NCBI GenBank assembly: GCA_023488885.1
Contig: JAMDDH010000034.1
Location: 1-64,000, forward strand
DNA length: 64,000 nt
Direction: 5' to 3'
Source of the DNA: Thermoplasmatota archaeon
GTDB lineage: Archaea; Thermoplasmatota; Thermoplasmata; Thermoplasmatales; Thermoplasmataceae
The notes under the pieces were generated by a model. That model searched no databases and was not told the DNA's origin. It was given only the letters and a program-made list of their open reading frames with translations. How positions within the stretch are numbered: the first letter of the stretch is position 1; the number at the start of each line of letters is the position of its first letter. Shown in pieces: positions 44,256 to 53,955 of the stretch. The translations under genes were made by a program, and so were the position numbers.

Positions 44256-44748
44256 TTTCCGGAGTTTTTTTAAAATTATCCTTCTTCTCCTCGTCCGCCT
44301 TTGCTATGACCGGCCTTGGTTTCCTGATCCTGAAGTCCAGCATTCTGAATATCCGCTGGCACTGTCTTGTGCCCATGTCGACACCATACTTTGCATGCAG
44401 GTGATGACTCAGGAGCTTACCGTCCCACATGTTCTGAGAATACCCGAAAACGCCAGGATTCTTCCTCAGATCCTCGCCTATACTTTCCATTATGCCTGAT
44501 GTTCTGGAAGGCCTCCCGGGATGGTCGGATTCCCTCAGGCCGTCGAACCCCGTTTTCCTGTAGGAGTTAACCCAGTTCTCTATGCTCCTCGGACTGTCCC
44601 CCAGCATTTCCGAGACAGCGTATGGACTATATCCATTTGCAACCAGGAGAATGCCATGGAGTCTGTGATCGTATCTTGAATCGTCGCTGCGTCTTATCTC
44701 CTCCTCGATTCTTTCCTTTTCGTCCTGAGAAATTATGAGCTTTCTCAT
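44245..44748 (-). CDS. IS630 transposase, DNA-binding part
   Basis: 167 residues: helix-turn-helix (YSPYAVSEMLGDSPRSIENWVNSY) and a second HTH_33/winged region (RQCQRIFRMLDFRIRKPRP). This is the N-terminal half of an IS630 transposase. It ends just after an A-run from which ribosomes could shift into the catalytic frame. Upstream is the right terminal repeat of the element. Confidence 0.83.
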   Translation of the reverse strand: MRKLIISQDEKERIEEEIRRSDDSRYDHRLHGILLVANGYSPYAVSEMLGDSPRSIENWVNSYRKTGFDGLRESDHPGRPSRTSGIMESIGEDLRKNPGVFGYSQNMWDGKLLSHHLHAKYGVDMGTRQCQRIFRMLDFRIRKPRPVIAKADEEKKDNFKKTPENGA

Positions 44749-44882
44749 AGAATATAAACGTGAATAGGTATTTAAGAATATACGAATGAAATTATGACGC
44801 TATGTATAGTAAAAGGATCATGAGAGAAATTTCATGAAAAAGAAAAGGATGCCTCTAGGAAGCACCCAGGAGGAAATAAACG

Positions 44883-45090
44883 ATGGAAGAATTGGATAAA
44901 AATATATCTGAGATTGTAAGATCGGCAGTGAAGGTGTTCATGGAATCTCTCATGAAAGGAGAGATTCAGGCCTTCCTTGAGGAAAATGAAGGCCAGAGGA
45001 ACGGATATCATGAGAGAGACCTTGGCACCAGGTATGGAAAGATCAATGGCCTGAGAGTTCCAAGAGGCAGGGTCAATGAATTCCAGATGA
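44883..45090 (+). pseudogene. IS256-type transposase N-terminal remnant
   Basis: The plus strand encodes an IS256 (Mutator) transposase start: FMESLMKGEIQAFLEE, then NGYHERDLGTRYGKI and LRVPRGRVNEF. Similarity ends at about codon 70, where the frame runs into unrelated sequence leading to the MocA-like gene. No DDE residues remain. A relic of an earlier insertion in the same spot as the IS630. Confidence 0.78.
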
Positions 45091-45174
45091 TCTCTCCCCA
45101 TCTGTTTTGGAAGAATAGTTTCAGTACAGTGGGCAGGCAAGATATATGTTTTGTAGATGCTTACTCCAATCAGC

Positions 45175-45774
45175 ATGAAAATAGCAGGAGTTGTACTGGC
45201 ATCCGGATACTCCACCAGGCTGGGATCAGATAAACTCACTCAGGACCTCTGTGGCAAAACTGTAATAAGGAGGGTAGTCGATGATCTGGCTGATACCGAC
45301 CTCGATTTGATATATATTGTAACTGGGGACGGAAGCCGGATGGATTCATTACTCCTTGATTCTAGAATACGGTTGATTCAAAACAAAAACGCAAAGGAAG
45401 GGATGTCTTCCTCGATCAAGGCTGCTATAGCGAACATCGAACCCGATGCAGATGCGGTTCTCATCACCAATGGAGATATGCCATTCTTCGGATCGGAAAA
45501 TTACCGCAGGTTGATCGTGGAGTGGAGAACTGAAGGAAACGGGATAGTGAGTTCGTCTCTACACGGCATTCCCAGGAATCCGGTGATATTTTCAAAGGAA
45601 TATTTCCGGGACTTGATGGAAATAACTGGAGATAAAGGAGGAAGGGAAATAGTTGTGAAGAACAGAACCCATGCCAAATTTATCCGCATTGAAAATGAAA
45701 CCTGCTTTCTTGACATCGATACACGCGAGGATCTGGAACTTGCGAGAAAGATATGTAAAGAATCAATTGGATGA
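45175..45774 (+). CDS. MocA-like molybdenum cofactor cytidylyltransferase
   Basis: About 199 residues. The nucleotidyltransferase loop VVLASGYSTRLGSDKL sits at the N-terminus, followed by MSSSIKAAI and the metal-binding NGDMPFF. MocA-type enzymes make the cytosine dinucleotide form of Mo cofactor used by CoxL/XDH-type hydroxylases, which fits the nearby coxMSL. Start MKIAGVV chosen over an ATG six codons upstream that would include IS-scar sequence. Probably once part of the same transcription unit. Confidence 0.82.
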   Translation: MKIAGVVLASGYSTRLGSDKLTQDLCGKTVIRRVVDDLADTDLDLIYIVTGDGSRMDSLLLDSRIRLIQNKNAKEGMSSSIKAAIANIEPDADAVLITNGDMPFFGSENYRRLIVEWRTEGNGIVSSSLHGIPRNPVIFSKEYFRDLMEITGDKGGREIVVKNRTHAKFIRIENETCFLDIDTREDLELARKICKESIG

Positions 45775-45871
45775 CTAACTACGACAACAGATCAGTGCTA
45801 ACGAGGGAAGACATGGATTCTAAATCTATGCTGCAACAATTTTATAAGAGTGCCACTTTTATCCTCACAGT

Positions 45872-46360
45872 TTGCCGCCAATTAAGATACGAGAAGATTT
45901 GGAGAGCCTTTTTAAGGTCAAAACCGTTCTAATCATATCATTCATAATCACTTTCCTCCTCGAAAACCGCTATATCAAATTTCTGTCTGATCCAGCTCTT
46001 TCGGCCAGATTCACAACATTTTTCGCAAATTCGAATCTCCTAACTCTATACGGAACCCTCATTGGTCTCCTTCTGACTGCTTATGCGATGATCGTGGCAG
46101 TTATGCCGCTATTTTCGGGCGAAAGCCTCCAGAAGCCTATTTTCACGCAAATAAACAGGTTGTTTGTCTTTACCATTCTTGACGGAACAATGCTACTGAT
46201 AATCTTCTTCACCGGAGGTTTAATCCCCTATGCTAATTCGTCACTGTTCATAGATGTCGAAATATTCTTCTTCCTCAGTCTGCTCATCGGGCTTATATTC
46301 TGTGTTCTTACAATCTCAGACCTGTTCAAGATAATAAGAAAAAGAGGAGCAAGAAAGTAA
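45872..46360 (+). CDS. Four-helix membrane protein of unknown function
   Basis: 162 residues with four membrane helices (about 18-32, 55-78, 96-115, 126-148) and a basic C-terminus (KIIRKRGARK). It starts at TTG; TTTTATAA at about 45839-45846 is 26-30 bases upstream, matching a leaderless transcript. No domain recognised. Neighbours give no clear role. Confidence 0.6.
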   Translation: MPPIKIREDLESLFKVKTVLIISFIITFLLENRYIKFLSDPALSARFTTFFANSNLLTLYGTLIGLLLTAYAMIVAVMPLFSGESLQKPIFTQINRLFVFTILDGTMLLIIFFTGGLIPYANSSLFIDVEIFFFLSLLIGLIFCVLTISDLFKIIRKRGARK

Positions 46361-46801
46361 CCACCTTCCTGACATCTGCACTTATCTGTTACGATTGTCT
46401 TAACCCATTTGATCTGCCTTTTCAGAGGGGGATTTCCCGCTCAATTTTGTTAAGCCAGAAAAATCAAAACCTGAAGCCGCTTTCCACAAGGTTACCAACC
46501 ATAGGATTTCTCTATTTCTACCCTGCAGTCTTTCTTCACGGTACCTGGCTTTCCCCATGTACGGCGTGGCCAGAATCAAATCGCTCGCAACCGGGTTGAG
46601 CCATTCTACGGAAGTGCTATTCAAGACAATGGGAAACTTATGAAAATTCCAGGGGAAAGAAAAATAGAATTGGAAGGCATAGAGGCCTGAAGCTAGTGTA
46701 TCATAAAAGGCGAGAAAAGAAACTCCCATTCCTGAGCATCACCTTCCTCATAACTTGTGCTTTGAATTTGAATATTCTTGAGATTCCAGACCGGTGCTGA
46801 C
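46361..46801. other. Intergenic stretch without a supported gene
   Basis: About 440 bases. Open frames exist on both strands but have no recognisable motif, no ribosome site and composition unlike neighbouring genes. It may contain degraded mobile DNA, but nothing can be assigned. The right end presumably contains the promoter of the following membrane protein. Confidence 0.4.
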
Positions 46802-47686
46802 ATGAACAACATAACAGGGATAATTATTGTTGAATTTACTATGACCGCACTTCTGGGGTGGATCATTTTATATGTTCACAGAGTGGGGAAAAAACTTCTT
46901 TTGAAAGAATGGGCGGTAATTATCCTCATATTATCCATGATGGGAGGAATGCTGGATTCTCTGTCATATTATTTTGTAAATCCTCAAACGTTCTTCAGCG
47001 CCATAATTGCCATCAGTATATCCATGCTTTCAATGTCCGTTGCCATAATCTGCCTCGCATTCGAGGCAGCACGCTCAAACGGTGATTTTAAGGTCCGTCA
47101 CTTTTCTGCATGGATAACAGTTCTTCTCGTATGGAATGAGATATCCATGGCGTTGCTCTTATATATAATCGGATACGCCACCCTATATTCCGGTGGAATA
47201 GTTAGCATCCCCGGATATGCTGTCAACGGGATCAATAATTACCTGTTCATTGCTCCAATGGCGGCAGAAATGATATTCTCAGTTCTGCTTTTCGAAAGTA
47301 AAGGACTGCGGTTAGTCTCCTACTCCTCCATAATAGTCATGTCGCTTTCTTCTCCAACTCTGCTTCCAGACCTTGTTTTTGAAATACCCGGAACCATACT
47401 TACCATCGCCGCAATGACATTTTTTATGGTTCTCATATTTCAGGAGATATGGAAGAATCTTCCTACTCTCGCCATTAACGAGATCAGGTTCCTCGCGGGT
47501 CTGTTTCTTGTCTACGCACTAATGGCCTCCGGCATAGCACTTGGATTTCTTCTTACTGGCCCCTACTCATCAGTATGGTCTCCCCTTGCCATAGCAATGA
47601 TCTGCGGGATGGTTTTTTATTTCTATACTATATTCAACAGGAATCAGAGCTGGAATCGAAAAAAGATCAATATTGGCTCCCTCTGA
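46802..47686 (+). CDS. Polytopic membrane protein, about eight helices
   Basis: About 294 residues, very hydrophobic, with eight predicted helices and short loops. The ATG (MNNITG) is preferred to a TTG eight codons upstream. It is convergent with, and overlaps by 20 bases, the membrane iron-sulfur protein of the respiratory cluster, whose N-terminal half has a similar helix-rich character. No cofactor motif seen. Possibly a membrane component of the same electron-transfer system. Confidence 0.65.
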   Translation: MNNITGIIIVEFTMTALLGWIILYVHRVGKKLLLKEWAVIILILSMMGGMLDSLSYYFVNPQTFFSAIIAISISMLSMSVAIICLAFEAARSNGDFKVRHFSAWITVLLVWNEISMALLLYIIGYATLYSGGIVSIPGYAVNGINNYLFIAPMAAEMIFSVLLFESKGLRLVSYSSIIVMSLSSPTLLPDLVFEIPGTILTIAAMTFFMVLIFQEIWKNLPTLAINEIRFLAGLFLVYALMASGIALGFLLTGPYSSVWSPLAIAMICGMVFYFYTIFNRNQSWNRKKINIGSL

Positions 47687-49616
47687 TCTTCTCCTTCACC
47701 CAGGCCCGAACATCATAAGTAAAGATGTTGTTATGAGGGCATGCCTCAATGCAGTCTCCAACACCGACGCACTTGAAAGATTTGAATTCACCTTTTCTTA
47801 TGAAATTACCGGGAAGTTCTGTATTCCCAACAGGGCATGCGGTTGCACATTCCTTTGTAGAGCAGGTTGAGCACAGAGACGAATCACTGACTTTCAGCTT
47901 GAATAATCCGAGGTGACCGAAGAATTCGTTGAAGGAACCCCAGGCGCACCATCCCTGGGTAATGCAGGCATATGTTCCCATGAAGGGGATGGAGATAAAT
48001 ACCACATACCACAGGAAATTGAAGAAGAAGCTGAATAGGAACATCGTAACGTCAACATCAAGGATGGTAAAGGCAATGATTCCCGTACTGTTCAGGTAAG
48101 ATACTATTGCTAAAATGAGAAGAAGGACCCAGACCCCCATTATAATGAGCATGAACAATGGCTTGACTGACGACCCCAGGGTCTTTTTCCCCATTCGAGA
48201 TGTCCGGTTATAAGTTTTAAGGGTATCATAAAAAGTTCCCTGATACATAACCGGCGCCGTACAAGTCACTGAGCAGATCTGTCTGCCTCCAAACATGAAT
48301 GAAAGAGCGGCCGACACCGCATAGGTTCCGACAATTCCTCCAAGGAGGTAGGAGGGGCTGACCGGCCCAAGCGTTCCAATGCCCATGCTCCACATGTATG
48401 GTATATACCGTAAATATGAGGAAAACGGGGAAAATATGGGCAGGTAAATGGCATATACTGCAAATGAAAAGAGCATTATGGCGGATCTTGCAATATTCTC
48501 CCTGCTTTTCATGCTCATCATTTTGAAGATCACAAGGGAACCCATCTCAGTACCCATCATAATGAGGAACCATGGAGACCCGGTAACTATTCCCACCACA
48601 GCTATAAAGTCAGCAACTGCTCCCAGACTGTAATAGGAGGTAAGGGGAGCATACCATGGAAGTGAAGATATGAACCCGGGAACTCCTCCGGAAAAAATGC
48701 CGGTATTGAAATCCAGGACAGCTCCCATGAGCCATTCCATCACGAAGGTTACCAGCAGGAATGTAAAAGTCCAGCCCGCCCGAGAAGTGTAGATGATTTT
48801 GGCGGACTGGGAAGTGTCCATTGCCTTGTATATGAAAAGCGCCATCCCGAGAATCATGGAGAGTTCGAAAAGAGTCCAGTCTCCATAAAGGAAGAATAGA
48901 AATTCCCCGAGCATCATTAAAGCGAAGATACTCATCACCCAAACGGCTGAAGGAAGGTTCTGTGTTAGCGATCCCCTTGATCTGTATAGTGTTTCATAAA
49001 TGAGAACAGTGGCACCAATCATGGTGACGGCCGAATACCACGTTGAAAAGGTAACGTAAAATCCGCTGCTCAGATCCATAAGCGGCGGAATCAGCATCAC
49101 CGTCAGCATTCCGATGAGATAGTTTTTCAGTGGCGATTTTTCTTTTTTCATGCAGTAGAACAGTGCAAACAGCATCTCAGCCAGCATGGCTGCCTGATAC
49201 CAGTAACTGGTGGTTCCCTGAAGTATATTTCCCGGGCTGCCGCTGATGATTGAATTGAACGTCTGTCCCATTGCCGCCTCGCTGATTCCCATTAACAGTG
49301 CAAATATAGCAAGGACCGGTTTTCTGTGAATTTTAACTGATTCCCTGAATCTGCTGAAGTATATTATAAGGAAGAACCCGACTATCATGTATGCGGTGTT
49401 GACAAGAAGTATTATTGCAAGTAGCGACAGATTTGGGGAGGAGAAATAATATGGAAGAAAAATGAACATTGCAACCATGCCGCCTGACAGATATAGGGAA
49501 AAATTGAGCCAGGTACCTGATCTGTCATTTTTGATCCTGAATATCAGGAATATGGAGAAGAGAATCATCAGAGAAGCTAAAAATGTCAGTTCCATTATCA
49601 GAATAACAGATTCCAT
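47667..49616 (-). CDS. Membrane protein with C-terminal ferredoxin-like iron-sulfur domain
   Basis: About 649 residues. Some 14 membrane helices occupy residues 1-560. Cysteines at GRQICSVTCTAP and ACITQGWCAWGSF recall the C-x3-C-P type sites of NapH/NosR/RdxA proteins. The C-terminus is a dicluster-like ferredoxin segment: CSTCSTKECATACPVG and CVGVGDCIEACPHN. The start MESVILIM has a GGTGA site. Last gene on the minus strand of the cupredoxin-Rieske-cytochrome b set, so it probably feeds or draws electrons at the quinone level. Not a family I can name exactly. Confidence 0.75.
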   Translation of the reverse strand: MESVILIMELTFLASLMILFSIFLIFRIKNDRSGTWLNFSLYLSGGMVAMFIFLPYYFSSPNLSLLAIILLVNTAYMIVGFFLIIYFSRFRESVKIHRKPVLAIFALLMGISEAAMGQTFNSIISGSPGNILQGTTSYWYQAAMLAEMLFALFYCMKKEKSPLKNYLIGMLTVMLIPPLMDLSSGFYVTFSTWYSAVTMIGATVLIYETLYRSRGSLTQNLPSAVWVMSIFALMMLGEFLFFLYGDWTLFELSMILGMALFIYKAMDTSQSAKIIYTSRAGWTFTFLLVTFVMEWLMGAVLDFNTGIFSGGVPGFISSLPWYAPLTSYYSLGAVADFIAVVGIVTGSPWFLIMMGTEMGSLVIFKMMSMKSRENIARSAIMLFSFAVYAIYLPIFSPFSSYLRYIPYMWSMGIGTLGPVSPSYLLGGIVGTYAVSAALSFMFGGRQICSVTCTAPVMYQGTFYDTLKTYNRTSRMGKKTLGSSVKPLFMLIIMGVWVLLLILAIVSYLNSTGIIAFTILDVDVTMFLFSFFFNFLWYVVFISIPFMGTYACITQGWCAWGSFNEFFGHLGLFKLKVSDSSLCSTCSTKECATACPVGNTELPGNFIRKGEFKSFKCVGVGDCIEACPHNNIFTYDVRAWVKEKIRGSQY

Positions 49617-49857
49617 CTGTTCACCGCACTGGCGAGAAATATAATAAGTTAGGCGTGTAAAAATGTGCATTCAAACACACTAAAGAACAAATCTGCACAA
49701 TGTTCAAGCCTGCCCGTGATAAACGCCATATTCCAACATGTCATGTTTCTCCTGCCGGGTTCAATTTCTTATAAAGGAGGGAATTTCGGTTTGGGTGCAG
49801 CAGATCCGACCGTACCGGTCTGGTATCGCCGAAAATATTCGTTGATCGTACGTTACC

Positions 49858-51426
49858 CTAAGGCATGGTTATCGCGGTTTCAGTATGCAGATTGCTCGCC
49901 GCAACGGATCTTCTTGCTACCAGTGTATTGAGGCTCACATGCGTTGTCAGCCACATCAAAGGTAGCATAATTGCCCAGGTGAGGAGGGAAAACTCAATCT
50001 GTCCGATTATGGAAAATTCACTCCACAATGGTCTCTGGGTTATCACAGCATAATAATACACTATCACAGGGATAAAACTGAATATAACGGTAATGAACTC
50101 ATTTAGTATCTTTCCTGCAGTTTCTCCAAGAATTTTGTATGATAAACCGAAAAAAACACCCCCAGTGAATACTGTAATGTTCATGATCGCGAATATTGAA
50201 GGATTTGCGTATGCATATCCTGTGAGGTATGGAAAATACCATATGGAGGAGATCACGACACCGAGGCCTGCCATAATTATTCCTGCACGGTACGGGATTG
50301 AGGCCACTGGAAGAATCTTTGCCATGGTAATCCCGAAGACGTAACCGGGCACTACCATAAGCATAGTGGATCCAAGAAAGAAAAGAGGGTTGTGCTGAAG
50401 AGAATAATAAACTCCGATTATAACAAGGAATTGTGGAGCAAACAGGCATAAAACTGCAAGAGGAAATATTATTTTCCCGCTGTTTCCATTGCCGCGAATC
50501 CAGGGGAATACAATGGGTTTTCCCTCCATGTAGAATTTTGTTGTAAGGTAAAATGTCGCATACAGGAAAGCAAGGCTTTCCAGGATGAGCGGAAACAGGA
50601 AAAATGATAGAAGAAGGGCAGTCATGACAGGCAATAAGGCAATCAGCCCCTCACACTGGCAACTGAATGCACCGGTGAGTCCGTAAACCAGGCTGCTGAG
50701 TTGTCTTCCTTTCAGCCCCCTTTCTCTTACCATAACTGAAACTATCCGGTAATAGTTTTCCGACACAAGCACAGATATTGCAAAAAACAGCGCATATTCT
50801 TCAGGACTGAAAAGAACCGCTAAATGAGGAGAAAGAACAATGACCCCTGCATAAAGGAAGAATGACCCTCTGCTGAAGGAAGAAGTCAGGAAGAAGTCCA
50901 GGGAGGGAATAAATACTATATTGTTGGAGAGTGAACCGGAGGCAATAGTCACAAACTCGCCTATGTATAACATGAAAAGAAAAACTCCGATAAAGACTGC
51001 CAGCCTGCTGTTTTTCCTCCTGACGTGTCTTTCACCGGATACAAGGGATATTGTTGCTGCGGCTGCAGGGGCAAAACTCAGTATGAGCATAGGCAGATTA
51101 CCTGAACTGAGTATCATCAGCAAAATGAAATTCAATGCTGCAAACGACTTCAGATACAGCTTCAAAGGAGAAAGTTTTTCAGGTACGATGGCACCCATAA
51201 TGGGAATCACTGCTATGGCGAGAATTATTCCGTAGCGTTCGATTCCAAGGTCACTGTTGAATATTATAAATCCTGCTGCTGAACCGAGAAAGAAGTAAAT
51301 TACTGTAAAAAGTGAAGTGATAACGCTGAGCGATAATTCTAATTTCTGTGGCAATACTATGCTGTGTAAGGAGGCAGATTGTTTCTCTTCTTTACCCATA
51401 TCAGGGGATTTCTCACCATTCAACAT
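49858..51426 (-). CDS. Large polytopic membrane protein in the respiratory cluster
   Basis: 522 residues with roughly 14 helices; a loop near residue 262 contains a SCQCEG motif with two cysteines. No quinone, heme or transporter signature could be assigned. It lies between cytochrome b and the membrane iron-sulfur protein, all in one direction, much as unknown integral proteins accompany cytochrome b in the archaeal cbs/sox operons. Likely an additional subunit of the bc-type complex; inference from position. Confidence 0.65.
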   Translation of the reverse strand: MLNGEKSPDMGKEEKQSASLHSIVLPQKLELSLSVITSLFTVIYFFLGSAAGFIIFNSDLGIERYGIILAIAVIPIMGAIVPEKLSPLKLYLKSFAALNFILLMILSSGNLPMLILSFAPAAAATISLVSGERHVRRKNSRLAVFIGVFLFMLYIGEFVTIASGSLSNNIVFIPSLDFFLTSSFSRGSFFLYAGVIVLSPHLAVLFSPEEYALFFAISVLVSENYYRIVSVMVRERGLKGRQLSSLVYGLTGAFSCQCEGLIALLPVMTALLLSFFLFPLILESLAFLYATFYLTTKFYMEGKPIVFPWIRGNGNSGKIIFPLAVLCLFAPQFLVIIGVYYSLQHNPLFFLGSTMLMVVPGYVFGITMAKILPVASIPYRAGIIMAGLGVVISSIWYFPYLTGYAYANPSIFAIMNITVFTGGVFFGLSYKILGETAGKILNEFITVIFSFIPVIVYYYAVITQRPLWSEFSIIGQIEFSLLTWAIMLPLMWLTTHVSLNTLVARRSVAASNLHTETAITMP

Positions 51427-51572
51427 TCATTACTCAGCCTCAATAATATTGGAAAAGGAAATAAGATAATAAACAATTCCGGACCTTCTCTGGATTTCAG
51501 GACGGGACCGAAATATTTTGTGATCCAGCGGCAGGTTCAAAAAAGGAAAAGTGTGGAGTGTCCTTTCTGGCT

Positions 51573-53210
51573 TCACTCCCCGTATGTCGCACTCCTGTAT
51601 ATTTTCAGCAAGGCTGCTGCAATCAGGAACAGAATTCCGAGGCCTATTCCATAAAGTGAACTTGACATAACAGAAGTAGGCGGAATAATGGAGATCTCGA
51701 TGAATATAACGATTGCTGAAAGTGTGAATCCAGAGGCTGTCACTGTATATGTGCTACCCTTGAGATAGTCTTCCCTCTCCTTTTTCCCGAACATCGCACC
51801 GCCGGTCTTTATGAACGCAAAGATATACACCAGACATATGCCTACCACCATCAGTAGAAGGATCAGCGGCACCCCGTAGATCAGGAGATAGTTTGTGATC
51901 AGGGCAATGGCTAGAATGCCAACTCCAAACGATGACAGACCAAGAATCGTCAGTGCAATGTAGAGATTTTCCGGATTGGTAAACTTAATTGCCCCCTCTT
52001 CCAGGAGATGGGAAATAAGAAGGACGAGACCTACTATCAGGACTCCCGGCACGAGGAAGAATGCAAGAACCTGCCAGGTTGGTATAGGCACGCCAGGTGT
52101 GAGTCCACCCCATATTGTCAAGCCTATCAGGTAAACTATCCCGATTATTCCCATTGAAACAGTTATGGGTCTATCTCTCAGCTTCAATGAATTGCTGACA
52201 TCGAGATACGGAAGAGCCAGGAGGTACATCAGAGGAGGACCGACAAATGCCACTGTTCCCCAGAATGGCCCGATTCCCTGAACCATCTCGAAATCAAGCT
52301 CCTTGTAAACAAAAAGCAGGAACCACGGCGGGTAAGGCGGAACATTTGCCGCAAGGGGATTCGTGGCTGCCACCTGCGGAAACGGTGAAAATAACGCAGG
52401 CACACCGGGAAGTATGCCAAGCAGGGACGGGATCAGCATAATTGCTGAAATGATCAAGAGAGAGAGTTCCGCCATATACAGAAGGTTGTTCGGGAACCAT
52501 GGTTTGTATTCCGGGTTCCCCATGTCAATAGCCGGCGCCTTGTAATCTGAATCTTTCCTTGCGGGCATAACGGTGTTGTATTCCGCCATGAAAAAGTGAA
52601 AAGAAAACAGTATTCCTATGGCGACTGCCAGCACAATATGCCATCCAAGCATCCAGTGAAATAGCGACAGATCCGTGCCGCTTCCGAAGAATAATGATCT
52701 AAGATAGACGCCAATCAGAGGGGCGCCTGCTGCGATGCCTCTGCCAACATCGGTCGCATCAATTGCAAGAACGTCTCCGCTCATGGAGTAACCGAAAAAC
52801 CCTACTGCGAGAGTGAGCAGGAGAAGAAGGATTCCTGTGATCCACTGGTTCTTCCTTGGATTCTTGTATGCACCAACGAAGAAATTCCTGAGAAGGTGAA
52901 TGTAGGTTAAAACAATCATAATATATGCACCGTAGAGGTGCGTGGTGAGTATCAATGATCCAAATGGAACATTATTGACAAAATTCTCTGTGCTGGCATA
53001 GGCACTCGCCGGGTCATAATAGAAGAGTATGATCAGCCCTGTGAACACCTCGTACATGAATGCCGTAAGGACCATTGATCCTATCCAGTAAGATGAACCC
53101 CCTTTCTTTCTCATGTAATCTGGAACTTTTCTTGGCAGAAACTGTGGTTCATTCATTATCTTCGCAATCATGGAACCTTTTTTAGATCCGCTTTTCAACA
53201 TATTTTTCAC
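51573..53210 (-). CDS. Cytochrome b of a bc1-like complex
   Basis: 545 residues. Heme-ligand histidines: H91 and H105 in one helix, H191 and H205 in another, both with 13 residues between, as in cytochrome b/b6. The Qo motif PEWY is replaced by PPWF near residue 291. A long C-terminal part with extra helices exceeds the usual 380-420 residues, as in archaeal SoxN-type proteins. Preceded immediately by the Rieske gene (three bases), forming the quinol-oxidising core. Confidence 0.9.
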   Translation of the reverse strand: MKNMLKSGSKKGSMIAKIMNEPQFLPRKVPDYMRKKGGSSYWIGSMVLTAFMYEVFTGLIILFYYDPASAYASTENFVNNVPFGSLILTTHLYGAYIMIVLTYIHLLRNFFVGAYKNPRKNQWITGILLLLLTLAVGFFGYSMSGDVLAIDATDVGRGIAAGAPLIGVYLRSLFFGSGTDLSLFHWMLGWHIVLAVAIGILFSFHFFMAEYNTVMPARKDSDYKAPAIDMGNPEYKPWFPNNLLYMAELSLLIISAIMLIPSLLGILPGVPALFSPFPQVAATNPLAANVPPYPPWFLLFVYKELDFEMVQGIGPFWGTVAFVGPPLMYLLALPYLDVSNSLKLRDRPITVSMGIIGIVYLIGLTIWGGLTPGVPIPTWQVLAFFLVPGVLIVGLVLLISHLLEEGAIKFTNPENLYIALTILGLSSFGVGILAIALITNYLLIYGVPLILLLMVVGICLVYIFAFIKTGGAMFGKKEREDYLKGSTYTVTASGFTLSAIVIFIEISIIPPTSVMSSSLYGIGLGILFLIAAALLKIYRSATYGE

Positions 53211-53213
53211 CTA

Positions 53214-53939
53214 TTAAGACGTGGGAGTCCCAGTATTCTGTATTTTCGTCTGAGTGGTTGAAGGAAGTGGGTTGCCGCCGCTAAGGTCGTTGGTGTGACC
53301 GTATATCGTTGGTCCTACCATGTTTACGACTTTGTAAGTGTCGCTGGACGGATCATAACTCAAGACAGCATTAGGCAACGGCTCCAGTGTAGGTCCGGTG
53401 ACGATACCAAAACCCTGATACGGATCGAAAGTGCTTCCGTGGCAGTTACAGTGTATCTTTCCCGGAAATGAACCAGAACCTGGCGGGTAGAAATGTATGA
53501 TCGGTGGTTCGCAACCGAGGTGCTGACAGATTGCACTCGATGCAACCACAGATTTATACGGCCCAACACCAGGCGGGGATTGAAATGTTTTTCCGGATGC
53601 CGGGGATTTTACCGTCATGGATTTAACCTCTACATCCTTGTTGCTGCTGTCGCCCAGTCTGAGCAGGAAGTTCGGTTCTCCCTGGAGTGGATATTCAAAG
53701 GTAACGACTGAAGCGGAATTGACCTGTAAATCAGTTGTTTTAATGGGATTCCCGGAAGAATCCACCAGCGTCATGGTCGGAAAGCCTGAGGCAAGTGGTG
53801 TCGACTGCGGGATAACAGTCTGAACCATCCCCCGGAGTCCTCCCACAACGGCGGCCCCAATGGCAATAGTACCCATGAACTTGAGGAATGTCCTTCTCTC
53901 AGGATTTACGGACAAATCCTCTTTTTCCGGCGAGCTCAT
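53214..53939 (-). CDS. Rieske iron-sulfur protein
   Basis: About 241 residues. Twin-arginine signal ERRTFLKFMG then a membrane anchor. Cluster ligands: CQHLGC (first Cys and His) and CNCHGS (second Cys and His), about 25 residues apart; the two flanking cysteines for the disulfide are present. Start MSSPEK chosen because an AGGTGA ribosome site lies six bases before it. The C-terminal 40 residues after the Rieske fold are low complexity. Partner of the adjacent cytochrome b at the outer face of the membrane. Confidence 0.93.
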   Translation of the reverse strand: MSSPEKEDLSVNPERRTFLKFMGTIAIGAAVVGGLRGMVQTVIPQSTPLASGFPTMTLVDSSGNPIKTTDLQVNSASVVTFEYPLQGEPNFLLRLGDSSNKDVEVKSMTVKSPASGKTFQSPPGVGPYKSVVASSAICQHLGCEPPIIHFYPPGSGSFPGKIHCNCHGSTFDPYQGFGIVTGPTLEPLPNAVLSYDPSSDTYKVVNMVGPTIYGHTNDLSGGNPLPSTTQTKIQNTGTPTS

Positions 53940-53955
53940 TAACATTCACCTGAAT

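Larger units (their letters stand above)
43723..44809 (-). mobile_element. IS630-family insertion sequence, apparently complete
   Basis: About 1.09 kb. Terminal inverted repeats start CTATACACAACG on the left and, reverse-complemented, CTATACATAGCG on the right, with matching positions continuing through TAATTT. IS630 elements target TA, and TA dinucleotides occur at both junctions. Two overlapping reading frames encode the DNA-binding and DDE halves of the transposase. Both frames look undamaged, so it may still be mobile. It separates the Mo-enzyme genes from the MocA-like gene. Confidence 0.8.

Noticed and set aside
46400-46729. 109-residue minus-strand frame in the gap before 46802
   Set aside because: No motif, no ribosome site, composition unlike genes nearby; not enough to call a gene.
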